The notes under the pieces are model-generated. The model was not told the origin of the DNA. It worked only from the letters and a program-made list of their open reading frames with translations, and ran no database searches. Below, one piece after another: positions 9,651 through 17,800 of a stretch of DNA of 64,000 nucleotides. Within the stretch, counting starts at the first letter, position 1, and the number at the start of each line of letters is the position of its first letter. Origin of the DNA: Pseudomonas marginalis (GTDB lineage: Bacteria > Pseudomonadota > Gammaproteobacteria > Pseudomonadales > Pseudomonadaceae); contig NZ_VTFG01000002.1 of assembly GCF_008692035.1 (NCBI RefSeq), forward strand, positions 496,001-560,000, in the 5' to 3' direction. The position numbers and the translations under genes are program-made.

Positions 9651-10603
9651 GGGCGTGCTCCGAGCGGGTAGTGACAGGCCACGCGCGCGCCTTCGGGCAA
9701 CCGTTCGGTGCACAACGCGCCGACCTGCGGGCAACGCGGGTTGAAGCGGCAGCCGCCGGGTAATGCATCGAGCAAGGGCGGCTGGCCGGGGATGGTACGC
9801 AGCAACCCAGGGCCACTGCCGTGGGCCGGCTGGCAATCAATCAGGCCGGCGGTGTAGGGGTGTTGCGGGTGGGCGAGCACGTCGTACTTGCTGCCGTGCT
9901 CGCACAGGCGCCCGGCATACATCACGGCGATGGAATCGCAGGTTTGCGCAACCACGCCGAGGTCGTGGGTGATCATGATGAGCGACAGGCCGCGCTGGTC
10001 ACGCAGGTCCAGCAACAGGCGCAGGATCTGCGCCTGCACGGTCACGTCCAACGCCGTGGTCGGCTCGTCGGCAATCAATACGTTCGGGTTGCAGCCCAGG
10101 GCCACGGCGATCATCGCGCGCTGGCGCATGCCACCGGAAAATTCATGGGGATAGTTGTCGACCCGTGCCTGGGGATCGGGAATGCCCACCTGGCGCAACA
10201 CTTCGATGGCTTGTCGGCGCGCGTGTTTTTTCGACGCGCCCTGATGCAGGCGGATGCCTTCGGCGATCTGATCGCCGATGCGCATCAACGGGTCAAGGTG
10301 GCTGCTGGGGTTCTGGAAAATCATGCCCAACTGCCCGCCACGCACCGCGCGCATGCCGGCGTCATCCAGTTGCAGCAGGTCCTGGCCCGCCAGGCGTACC
10401 GCACCGCCCTGCACGCGCAGGCTGGGCGACGGCAACAGGCGCATCAAGCCACGGCAGGCCATGGTCTTGCCCGAGCCGCTTTCGCCCACCAGGCCGAGGA
10501 TCTCGCCTTCGGCCAGGTCGAAGGACACGCGGTCGACCAGGGTCACATCGCGCCCGCTGTTATTGGCGATCACACTCAGATCCCGCACTTGAAGCAGACT
10601 CAT
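9647..10603 (-). CDS. Peptide ABC transporter ATP-binding protein (DppD-type)
   Basis: 318 residues, the second ATPase of the heterodimer. Walker A is GESGSGKT, signature SGGMRQR, Walker B VLIADEPTTALD, then the H-loop in MITHDLGV. The C-terminal segment CRFNPRCPQVGALC is the Cys-rich oligopeptide-transporter tail. The start ATG at 10603 overlaps the preceding permease stop by four bases (ATGA), showing tight translational coupling in the operon. Confidence 0.94.
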   Translation of the reverse strand: MSLLQVRDLSVIANNSGRDVTLVDRVSFDLAEGEILGLVGESGSGKTMACRGLMRLLPSPSLRVQGGAVRLAGQDLLQLDDAGMRAVRGGQLGMIFQNPSSHLDPLMRIGDQIAEGIRLHQGASKKHARRQAIEVLRQVGIPDPQARVDNYPHEFSGGMRQRAMIAVALGCNPNVLIADEPTTALDVTVQAQILRLLLDLRDQRGLSLIMITHDLGVVAQTCDSIAVMYAGRLCEHGSKYDVLAHPQHPYTAGLIDCQPAHGSGPGLLRTIPGQPPLLDALPGGCRFNPRCPQVGALCTERLPEGARVACHYPLGARP

Positions 10604-11457
10604 GAGCGATCCCCCAGCACTTGCGCCACACCATCGGCCAGCAGGCTGAAGCCCATGGCCAGGGTCACGATGGCCAACCCCGGAAAGGTGCAGATCCACC
10701 AGGCCGTGGTGATAAACGCCTGCCCTTCGGCAATCATCGTCCCCCACTCCGCCGTCGGCGGTTGCACGCCCAGGCCCAGGTAGCTCACGGCGGCACCGTT
10801 GAGCAGTACCAGCACCGCGTCAGACATGGAAAACACAATCGAGCCAAACATCGCATTCGGCAGCAAATGCCGGAACAGGATGCGCCCATGGCCAAAGCCC
10901 AGGCTCTTGGCCGCGAGGGCGAAATCGCTTTCCTTGAGCACCAGGATCTGTGAGCGGATCAGCCGTGCATACGACACCCAGCCCACCAGCGCCATGGCGA
11001 TATAAAAACTCTTCAAACCCGGACCGAGGATAGCCATGATCGCCAGCATCAACACCAGGAACGGGAACGCCAGGATCACATCGATCACGCGCATGCAGAA
11101 ACTGTCGAAGCGCCCGCCGATATAGCCGGAAACCGCGCCGACAAACGTGCCGATCATGAACGGGAAAATCACCCCGATAATGGCCAGTTGCAGATCGACG
11201 CGCGCACCCCAGATCACCCTCGAAAGGATGTCCCTACCGTAGTTATCCGTACCGAATGGATGGGCGAGACTCGGCCCCAGCAAGCTGATGTCGGTGTTCT
11301 GCGCGATCGGGTCATAGGGCGCGATCCACGGCGCGCACAGCGCCAGGACCAACCACACCAGCAGGACCAAAAGCCCCCACGCGGCCGTCAGGCGACCATT
11401 GCGAAAGCCAAACCGCAGACACAGGCGCCATGGAGCAATCAGTGGACGGCTGCTCAT
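10600..11457 (-). CDS. Peptide ABC transporter permease (DppC-type)
   Basis: 285 residues, inner-membrane permease of the DppC/GsiD type. A first membrane span (about 25-45, LLVLLVWLVLALCAPW) is followed by the periplasmic start APYDPIAQN and HPFGTDNYGRDILSR, both typical of C-type subunits. The EAA-like loop is AAKSLGFGHGRILFRHLLPN. The ATG at 11457 overlaps the stop of the first permease by four bases. Confidence 0.94.
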   Translation of the reverse strand: MSSRPLIAPWRLCLRFGFRNGRLTAAWGLLVLLVWLVLALCAPWIAPYDPIAQNTDISLLGPSLAHPFGTDNYGRDILSRVIWGARVDLQLAIIGVIFPFMIGTFVGAVSGYIGGRFDSFCMRVIDVILAFPFLVLMLAIMAILGPGLKSFYIAMALVGWVSYARLIRSQILVLKESDFALAAKSLGFGHGRILFRHLLPNAMFGSIVFSMSDAVLVLLNGAAVSYLGLGVQPPTAEWGTMIAEGQAFITTAWWICTFPGLAIVTLAMGFSLLADGVAQVLGDRS

Positions 11458-12401
11458 TGCATTTTCACCCGAGGGTCGAGGGCCACCGTGACCACGTCGG
11501 CGATAAAGTTGACCGCCACCGTCGCGCACGCCAGCACCATGGCCACGCCCTGCACCACCATGTAGTCGCGGGTAAAAATGCCGCGCACCAGCAACTGGCC
11601 GATGCCGGGAATGGCGAACAGGCTTTCGATCACGACGGTGCCGCTGATCAGCCAGCCAATATTCACCGCCAGCAGGTTGACCGCCGGCACCAGGGAATTG
11701 GGCAACACATGGCGACGGAACACCGCTGCTTCCGACAGCCCGCGGGCCCGCGCGGCAGTGACGTGGTCGGCCTGCAGCTCCATCAACATGCTCGCCCGCA
11801 GGTTGCGGACCAGCACCGCCGACAGCGCCAGGGCGATGGTCAGGCACGGCAAGACCATATGGTGCGCCTTGTCCAGCCAGGTACGACCGTAGCCGGACAC
11901 CGGGAACAGGCCCCATTGCACACTGAGCAGCAGGATCAGCATCAGGCCCAGCCAGAACGCCGGCATGCCCAGGCCCACGGTGGTGAACACGCGGATCAGG
12001 TTGTCCGCCCACCCGCCTTTATTGCGCGCGGCCCACGTCGCCAGCGGCACCGCGATCAGCAGCGCCAGCACCACGCTGCCGAGCACCAGCACCAGGGTGG
12101 GTTCGATGCGGGTGACGATCAATTTCAAGGCGTCGACTTTGTACAGCAGTGATTGGCCGAGATCGCCCTTGAGCAGGTTCTTCAGGAAATAGAAATACTG
12201 CTGCCACAAAGGCTGGTCGAGGCCGTACTGGGCGCGGATTTTCAGCAAGGCGTCCGGCGTGCTGCGCGAACCCAGCAGGGCCCGTGCCGGGTCGCCAGGA
12301 ATCGAGCGCACCAGCACAAACGTGATCAGGCTGATGCCAAACAGTACCGGCAGCAATTGCAGCGGCCGGGACAGTACAAAACGGTAGCGCGCCAGGTTCA
12401 T
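11454..12401 (-). CDS. Peptide ABC transporter permease (DppB-type)
   Basis: 315 residues, inner-membrane permease of the DppB/GsiC type. The N-terminal LQLLPVLFGISLITFVLVRS is the first span, followed by IPGDPARALLG. The EAA-like loop reads TAARARGLSEAAVFRRHVLP near residues 215-235. The gene begins three bases after the stop of the S33 hydrolase at 12405, so hydrolase and transporter are one transcript. Confidence 0.94.
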   Translation of the reverse strand: MNLARYRFVLSRPLQLLPVLFGISLITFVLVRSIPGDPARALLGSRSTPDALLKIRAQYGLDQPLWQQYFYFLKNLLKGDLGQSLLYKVDALKLIVTRIEPTLVLVLGSVVLALLIAVPLATWAARNKGGWADNLIRVFTTVGLGMPAFWLGLMLILLLSVQWGLFPVSGYGRTWLDKAHHMVLPCLTIALALSAVLVRNLRASMLMELQADHVTAARARGLSEAAVFRRHVLPNSLVPAVNLLAVNIGWLISGTVVIESLFAIPGIGQLLVRGIFTRDYMVVQGVAMVLACATVAVNFIADVVTVALDPRVKMQ

Positions 12402-12404
12402 CGG

Positions 12405-13292
12405 TCAGCCTCGGTGGCGAGCGAGAAAGTCCAACAGTACCGGAAAATAAGCCTGTGGCTCTTCATAGAACGGCATATGGCTACTGTTGGGAAATACATG
12501 CAGTTCGGCGTGTCTGGCCGCCATCTTCATGCGCATGGCGCAGGCTGGGGTGAGTTCGTCGTGCTGGCCGGTAGTGATCAGGATCGGCATGTTGAAAGCG
12601 GCCATCTCGGGGATGCGGTTCCAGTCCTTGAGGTTGCCGACGTAGAGAAATTCGTTGGGGCCCTGCATGGTTTCGTAGGGGCCCATGTTCCAGTCGCCGA
12701 GGGAGCGCTTGACCGGCTCGGGCCATTCGTCCAGGCGGCAGACATGGCGATAGTTGAGCAAGGTGATCGCGGCCTGGTATTGCGGGTGATCCAGGGTGCC
12801 CATGGCTTCGTGGCGTTGCATCATCGCCACGGTCTCACTGCCCAGCGCGCCGCGCAGGCGTTCGAGTTCTTGAGAAAGATGCGGAATGTCGCCGACGGTG
12901 TTCTCGAGGATCAGGCTTTTCAGCCTGTCGGGGTAATGGATGGCGTATTCGATGCCCAGCCAGCCGCCCCAGGAATGCCCGAGCAGGTGCACGCGGCCGA
13001 GGCCAAGGGCTTGGCGTACGGTTTCGACTTCTTCGACATAACGGCGGATTTCCCACAGGGAAACATCGGTCGGTCTGGCTGATGCGCCTGTGCCAAGCTG
13101 GTCGAATGCAACCACTCGCAGGTCATGGTCCTTGAGCCAGCCATGGGCGTCGCGCAAGTAGTCACACGGCAGGCCCGGCCCGCCGTTGAGACACAAGAGC
13201 ACCTCATCGCCTTCGCCGAAGCTGTAGACCACGAGGTTGTGGCCATCGACTTGCACGTTGTACTGCTGGTCGGGGGCAATTTCACGCCACAT
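12405..13292 (-). CDS. Proline iminopeptidase-family alpha/beta hydrolase (S33), first gene of the peptide-uptake operon
   Basis: 295 residues. The oxyanion segment is LNGGPGLPCDY, the nucleophile is Ser107 in GHSWGG, the acid is in GQHDELT, and the catalytic His is in SSHMPFYEE. It removes N-terminal proline or other residues from short peptides if it acts like its family; related enzymes hydrolyse amides. I use the ATG at 13292, with AAGGAA nine bases upstream, since the longer frame up to 13454 runs into the regulator promoter and lacks family sequence. It heads the operon with the ABC transporter and is divergent from a LuxR-type regulator, with a lux-box-like palindrome between. Confidence 0.92.
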   Translation of the reverse strand: MWREIAPDQQYNVQVDGHNLVVYSFGEGDEVLLCLNGGPGLPCDYLRDAHGWLKDHDLRVVAFDQLGTGASARPTDVSLWEIRRYVEEVETVRQALGLGRVHLLGHSWGGWLGIEYAIHYPDRLKSLILENTVGDIPHLSQELERLRGALGSETVAMMQRHEAMGTLDHPQYQAAITLLNYRHVCRLDEWPEPVKRSLGDWNMGPYETMQGPNEFLYVGNLKDWNRIPEMAAFNMPILITTGQHDELTPACAMRMKMAARHAELHVFPNSSHMPFYEEPQAYFPVLLDFLARHRG

Positions 13293-13375
13293 GCATACAT
13301 TCCTTGTGTTGTTTCGGCCTGGCGGGCAGCGGCCGTTTATCAGGCCAACACTACCGAGGATGCCGCGCGTCCATA

Positions 13376-13395
13376 ACCTGGTATTTCTTATAGGT
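13376..13395. promoter_or_regulatory. lux-box-like palindrome A
   Basis: ACCTGGTATTTCTTATAGGT: 20 bases, ACCT/AGGT ends, and the CT-N12-AG spacing of LuxR-type binding sites. It is 84 bases before the hydrolase-ABC operon start and 60 before the regulator start, so it could serve either or both. Confidence 0.75.
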
Positions 13396-13454
13396 TTGGC
13401 CTGGCAGTCCTTCGCCGGGGCGTGGCATTCTACTTGCAGGAAGTGGAGATTCAA

Positions 13455-14240
13455 ATGAATTCGGGAGCAGAACGGATGCTGGCCAAGCTAACTGCCTTCA
13501 ATAATCGTCTGATGCCGGGCAGGAGCCTGGATGAGCAGATGGACAACACTTTTATCCTCGCCCAGCAGTTGGGCTTCGATGCACTGGTATACGACTACAC
13601 CCCGGTGCCGATCGACCAGAATGGTGCGTTGATCACCCCCTCGGTGCTGGAGCTGCGTAACACGCCGACCGATTGGCATGCACTATGGTGCAGCAAGGGT
13701 TTCTACCAGATCGACCCGGTGCAACACCTGGCCCTGCGCACGGTATCGCCGTTCGTGTGGTCCTACGAAGCCAAGGCTGACACGGCCCTGCAAACCATCA
13801 TCGACCCCTGCCACGCCCCCGTTTCATCCTACCTGCACGACCAGCAACTGACCTGCGGCGTCAGCGTGCCGATGCATCTGCCCCGTGGCGGCTTCGCGTC
13901 ACTGACCGGCTTGCGCACTGGCAAAACGCCTACCGTGTTGCAGGACGCGCAGCAGACCTTGTCGGACTTCAGCCTGATTTCCCACGCTTTGCAGGAAGCG
14001 GCCTACCCGCTGTTCGGCAAGGAGCTGCGCACCTACCCGCACATTCACCTGACCAAACGTGAACGCGAATGCCTCAAATGGGCCGCCGACGGCCTGACCG
14101 CCGCCGAAATCGCCACGCAACTGAGCCGCTCACTGGCCGTCGTCACCCTGCACCTGGCCTCGGCGATGCACAAACTGGGCGCCAAGAACCGCGTGCAGGC
14201 GGTGGTCCGCGCCACCCATTACCGCCTGCTGGAAGACTGA
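13455..14240 (+). CDS. Solo LuxR-type regulator, plant-signal-responsive type (PipR/PsoR/OryR-like)
   Basis: 261 residues with an autoinducer-binding domain (about 15-175) and a GerE/LuxR helix-turn-helix (about 199-258, LTKRERECLKWAADGLTAAE). Of the six pocket residues conserved in AHL receptors, Trp74 (as W57), Asp87-Pro88, Trp102 and Gly135 are present, but the Tyr61 position is Trp78 (TDWHALW). A Tyr-to-Trp change there marks the OryR group that answers plant compounds rather than AHLs. No luxI is present. The ATG at 13455 follows GGAG; a GTG at 13422 is possible. It is flanked on both sides by S33 hydrolase genes, as in XccR, PsoR and PipR loci. Confidence 0.9.
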   Translation: MNSGAERMLAKLTAFNNRLMPGRSLDEQMDNTFILAQQLGFDALVYDYTPVPIDQNGALITPSVLELRNTPTDWHALWCSKGFYQIDPVQHLALRTVSPFVWSYEAKADTALQTIIDPCHAPVSSYLHDQQLTCGVSVPMHLPRGGFASLTGLRTGKTPTVLQDAQQTLSDFSLISHALQEAAYPLFGKELRTYPHIHLTKRERECLKWAADGLTAAEIATQLSRSLAVVTLHLASAMHKLGAKNRVQAVVRATHYRLLED

Positions 14241-14252
14241 TCCCCCGGCAAA

Positions 14253-14272
14253 ACCTAGCTGTTTTGCTAGTT
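14253..14272. promoter_or_regulatory. lux-box-like palindrome B
   Basis: ACCTAGCTGTTTTGCTAGTT: 20 bases with a perfect CTAGC/GCTAG inner match and CT-N12-AG spacing. It begins 13 bases after the regulator stop codon and ends 60 bases before the downstream hydrolase start, where a LuxR activator would bind. Confidence 0.78.
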
Positions 14273-14332
14273 ACCTAAATCTCGCCCGCAGACTATCGTG
14301 TCCCTGATCATTTTTTCAGGGCAGGGTAGGAA

Positions 14333-15265
14333 ATGGACTTCATCGAAAAAATCCGCGAAGGGTATGCCGCGTTTGGCGACTACCAGACCTGGTACCGCGT
14401 CACTGGCGACCTGGCCAGCGGCCGCACGCCGCTGGTGGTCATCCACGGCGGCCCGGGCTGCACCCATGATTATGTCGACGCGTTCAAGGACGTCGCGGCC
14501 AGCGGTCATGCGGTCATCCACTACGACCAATTGGGCAACGGCCGCTCCACGCACTTGCCTGAGAAAGACCCGTCCTTCTGGACCGTCGATCTGTTCCTTA
14601 AAGAATTGGACAACCTGCTGGACCACCTGCAGATCAGCGATAACTACGCGATCCTTGGTCAGTCCTGGGGCGGCATGCTCGGCAGCGAGCACGCAATCCT
14701 GCAACCCAAGGGCCTGCGTGCGTTTATCCCGGCCAACTCGCCGACCTGCATGCGCACCTGGGTCAGCGAAGCCAACCGCCTGCGCAAGCTGCTGCCCCAA
14801 GGCGTGCATGAAACCCTGCTCAAGCATGAAGCCGCCGGCACCTACCTCGACCCGGAATACCTCGCCGCCTCGCGGGTGTTCTATGACCAGCATGTATGCC
14901 GGGTGAACCCATGGCCGGAAGAAGTGGCGCGCACCTTCGCCCAGGTCGACTCGGACCCCACGGTGTATCACGCCATGAGCGGCCCGACCGAGTTCCACGT
15001 GATCGGCAGCCTGAAGGACTGGAAATCCATTGGTCGCCTGTCGGCGATCAAGGTACCGACCCTGGTGATCTCCGGCCGGCATGACGAAGCCACGCCACTG
15101 GTGGTCAAGCCGTTCCTGGATGAAATCGCGGATGTGCGCTGGGCGCTGTTCGAAGACTCCAGCCACATGCCCCACGTGGAAGAACGCCAGGCGTGCATGG
15201 GCACCGTGGTGAAGTTTCTGGATGAGGCGTGCTCTGTTCCGCACACAGTCCGCAAGGCTGGTTGA
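14333..15265 (+). CDS. Proline iminopeptidase-family alpha/beta hydrolase (S33), second copy
   Basis: 310 residues. The oxyanion loop is IHGGPGCTHDY, the nucleophile Ser111 in GQSWGG, the acid in GRHDEAT, and the His in SSHMPHVEE. It is clearly a paralogue of the 12405 gene (shared WHPEY-type spacing, SLKDWKS versus NLKDWNR) but diverged across most of its length. AGG AA lies seven bases before the ATG. It is a single-gene unit after palindrome B, ended by a REP hairpin. Confidence 0.92.
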   Translation: MDFIEKIREGYAAFGDYQTWYRVTGDLASGRTPLVVIHGGPGCTHDYVDAFKDVAASGHAVIHYDQLGNGRSTHLPEKDPSFWTVDLFLKELDNLLDHLQISDNYAILGQSWGGMLGSEHAILQPKGLRAFIPANSPTCMRTWVSEANRLRKLLPQGVHETLLKHEAAGTYLDPEYLAASRVFYDQHVCRVNPWPEEVARTFAQVDSDPTVYHAMSGPTEFHVIGSLKDWKSIGRLSAIKVPTLVISGRHDEATPLVVKPFLDEIADVRWALFEDSSHMPHVEERQACMGTVVKFLDEACSVPHTVRKAG

Positions 15266-15270
15266 GTTCC

Positions 15271-15304
15271 AAATGTGGAAGGGGGCAAGCCCCCTCCCAC
15301 ATTT
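15271..15304. terminator. REP-derived hairpin between convergent genes
   Basis: AAATGTGGAAGGGGGC, a two-base loop, and GCCCCCTCCCACATTT make a 16-bp stem with one mismatch. It lies between the hydrolase stop (15265) and the permease stop (15305), touching the latter. It looks like two REP arms collapsed to a compact hairpin and should terminate in both directions. Confidence 0.75.
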
Positions 15305-16807
15305 TTAGACCTCTGTGGTTTCTGCGTGTGGGGCTTTCCTTGGCTCCTGCGCCACCAATGGAATTTCCTTGCCCTCGGCATCAAATAACTTGCCCCCCCT
15401 GAAATAGTCCCCATCACGCAACGCCGCTACGTCGTGGAAACACAAACTGCGCTCAGTCCCCGCCACAAACACCGACTGCTGGTCCGAATTGCCTACGGTG
15501 AAATGGTTGAACGCCAGGTTCAACAGGATCGCCATGATCGCCGATGAACTGATACCCGAATGGAAAATGGTCGCGAACCAGCTGGGGAACTGGTCGTAGA
15601 AACTCGGTGCGGCAATCGGGATCATGCCAAACCCGATGGACGTGGCGACGATGATCAGGTTCATGTTGTTGCGGTAATCCACCTTGGACAAGGTGCGAAT
15701 ACCACTGGCCGCCACGGTACCGAACAGCACAATCCCGGCACCGCCCAGTACCGAGGTCGGCACCGCCGCGATCACGCGCCCCATGAATGGCAGCAAGCCG
15801 AGGATTACCAGGAACAAGCCACCGGTTGCCACCACAAAACGACTCTTCACTCCGGTCACCGCCACCAGGCCAACGTTCTGGGCGAAGGCACTCTGGGTGA
15901 ACGAACCGAAGATCGGCGCGAACATGCTCGACAGCATATCGGCGCGCAGGCCGTTACCCAGGCGCTTGGAGTCGACCTTGGTATCGATGATTTCCCCCAC
16001 CGCCAGGATGTCGGCCGAGGTTTCCACCAGGGTCACCATCACCACGATGCACATGGAAATGATCGCCGCGATGTGAAAGGTCGGCATACCGAAATGGAAC
16101 GGCGCAGGGAAACCGAACATAGGCCCCTGGCTGACCCTGGAAAAATCCGCCATGCCGAGGAACACCGCGATCACCGTGCCGATCACCATCGCCAGCAGGA
16201 TCGACAGGCGCGAGATGGTCGCGCTGCCGATCTTGCTCAATAGCAGCACCAGCACCAGGGTCAACGCCGCCAGGCCGATATTGGGCATGCTGCCGAAATC
16301 CGCCGCGCGGCTGTTACCGCCCATGGCCCAGCGCGCCGCCACGGGCATCAGGGTCAGGCCGATGGTGGTGATCACAATACCGGTCACCAACGGCGGGAAG
16401 AACTGGGTGATCCGCGAGAACACCGGGGTGATCAACAGCCCGATAAACGACGCGGCCATCACCGCGCCGAGAATCGCCGGTACCCCGCCGGCGCCATCGC
16501 TGCCGACAATCGCCACCATGGTTGCCACACCGGCAAACGACACGCCCTGCACCAGCGGCAACTGACAGCCAAAAAACGGCAGGCCAAGGGTTTGCAACAG
16601 GGTGGCAAGGCCACCGGCAAACAGCGACGCGGCGATCAACAGGCCGATATCCGCCGGTGACAACCCGGCCGCCTGGCCCACGATCAACGGTACCGCGACG
16701 ATGCCGCCGTACATGGTGAGCACATGCTGCAGGCCGTAAGCCATGTTGGCGGCGACGCCTAGATTCTCATCTTCCGGCCGCTGCGGTGACGCCTTCGGGA
16801 TAGTCAT
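15305..16807 (-). CDS. NCS2-family xanthine/uracil-type permease
   Basis: 500 residues, about 12-14 membrane spans, nucleobase:cation symporter-2 family. The family block QSAFAQNVGLVAVTGVKSR is present in the middle, after ETSADILAVGEII. This type imports xanthine, uric acid or uracil with protons. I choose MTIPKASPQ at 16807: the longer frame to 16870 would begin inside a palindromic operator. It is divergent from an outer-membrane nucleoside channel gene, and a purine regulator is nearby, so a purine base is the likely substrate. Confidence 0.9.
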   Translation of the reverse strand: MTIPKASPQRPEDENLGVAANMAYGLQHVLTMYGGIVAVPLIVGQAAGLSPADIGLLIAASLFAGGLATLLQTLGLPFFGCQLPLVQGVSFAGVATMVAIVGSDGAGGVPAILGAVMAASFIGLLITPVFSRITQFFPPLVTGIVITTIGLTLMPVAARWAMGGNSRAADFGSMPNIGLAALTLVLVLLLSKIGSATISRLSILLAMVIGTVIAVFLGMADFSRVSQGPMFGFPAPFHFGMPTFHIAAIISMCIVVMVTLVETSADILAVGEIIDTKVDSKRLGNGLRADMLSSMFAPIFGSFTQSAFAQNVGLVAVTGVKSRFVVATGGLFLVILGLLPFMGRVIAAVPTSVLGGAGIVLFGTVAASGIRTLSKVDYRNNMNLIIVATSIGFGMIPIAAPSFYDQFPSWFATIFHSGISSSAIMAILLNLAFNHFTVGNSDQQSVFVAGTERSLCFHDVAALRDGDYFRGGKLFDAEGKEIPLVAQEPRKAPHAETTEV

Positions 16808-16840
16808 GGTGAGGGGTTCTCTGTTTTTGTTGTGGTGACA

Positions 16841-16850
16841 CTGTATGCAA
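16841..16850. promoter_or_regulatory. Degenerate second copy of the TTGTATACAA site
   Basis: CTGTATGCAA matches TTGTATACAA at eight of ten positions and is 34 bases (about three helical turns) from it. It is nearest to the permease start. Confidence 0.4.
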
Positions 16851-16874
16851 TGTTTAGACTGGATGTCCATAGAG

Positions 16875-16884
16875 TTGTATACAA
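16875..16884. promoter_or_regulatory. TTGTATACAA operator candidate
   Basis: A perfect 10-base palindrome in the promoter interval between the divergent NCS2 permease and Tsx/OmpK genes. Sites of this form are common for GntR-family regulators. No GntR gene is in the window, so the regulator would act from elsewhere. Confidence 0.55.
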
Positions 16885-16966
16885 TCGCTCGAACAAGATA
16901 CCCTCCATCGGCGTTACAAAAACAACCCGGCCGTGATGAGCCAGAACGCCAAAGGACACTAGAACA

Positions 16967-17800
16967 ATGAAAAAGGCATTACAGGGAGCCACCGTTGCAC
17001 TCACCCTCCTCGGCGGCGGGGAGGCCGTCGCGGTGGAATGGATGAACAACAGCGTAGGTTTTCGCTACGGCCAGCAGTTCACCAATCCGAATAACCCCGA
17101 CGAATTCAGCAAGCGCATCTACAGCGTTACCCACGCCAGCGGCTACCGGTATGGCAGCAACTTCCTGAACCTGGACGTGTTCCTGTCCGACAACCGCGAC
17201 CCGCGCAAGGGCACCGACCACGGCGGCAGCGAGGTGTACGCGGTGTACCGGCATCAGTTGTATGCGTCACGGGTGCTGGATGTGCCCCTGGGCACCGGGC
17301 TGGTCAAGGATTACGCGCTGACCCTGGGCTTTGATGCCAACCGCAACAACAACGTCGCTTCGGCGAAAAAACGCGCACTGGTGCTCGGCCCGACATTGAA
17401 GTTCAACACCGTGGGCGTGCTGGACCTGAGCCTTCTGTACTACAAGGAGCGCAACCACACCGGCATCCCCGGTGCACGTGAGTCGAACCACACGTTTGAC
17501 GACACCTACATGCTCAACCTGACGTGGATGCGCCCTTTCGAGATCGCCAACCATGCGGCGAAATTCCAGGGTTTTGTGAACTACGTCGGGGAAAAAGGCG
17601 CGGACTACCATGGCCGTGACACGGCACCGGAAACCCTGATGCGCAGCGCGCTGATGGTCGCGGTGCGACCGGGCAGGAGCGTGAAGCCGAACCTGTACCT
17701 CGGGGTGGGTTACGAGTACTGGCATAACAAGTTCGGCGTGGACGGCGGCCGGGGCAGCCGTACGTCAACGCCGACGGTGAACATGGAAGTGACGTTCTAG
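16967..17800 (+). CDS. Tsx/OmpK-family nucleoside-specific outer membrane channel
   Basis: 277 residues. A Sec signal peptide (MKKALQGATVALTLLGGGEA, cleavage about residue 22-24) precedes WMNNSVGFRYGQQFTNP, the usual N-terminus of the mature 12-stranded Tsx-like barrel. The chain ends VNMEVTF, with the C-terminal Phe used for Bam recognition. AAAGGAC precedes the ATG. It probably passes nucleosides or purine bases to the periplasm for the divergent NCS2 permease and the PunC protein. Its 3' end is four bases past the punC stop side, a tight convergent junction. Confidence 0.9.
   Translation: MKKALQGATVALTLLGGGEAVAVEWMNNSVGFRYGQQFTNPNNPDEFSKRIYSVTHASGYRYGSNFLNLDVFLSDNRDPRKGTDHGGSEVYAVYRHQLYASRVLDVPLGTGLVKDYALTLGFDANRNNNVASAKKRALVLGPTLKFNTVGVLDLSLLYYKERNHTGIPGARESNHTFDDTYMLNLTWMRPFEIANHAAKFQGFVNYVGEKGADYHGRDTAPETLMRSALMVAVRPGRSVKPNLYLGVGYEYWHNKFGVDGGRGSRTSTPTVNMEVTF

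Noticed and set aside
16808..16870. Longer N-terminus of the NCS2 permease
   Set aside because: Would start next to the palindromic operator and adds Cys/His-rich residues not seen in the family.
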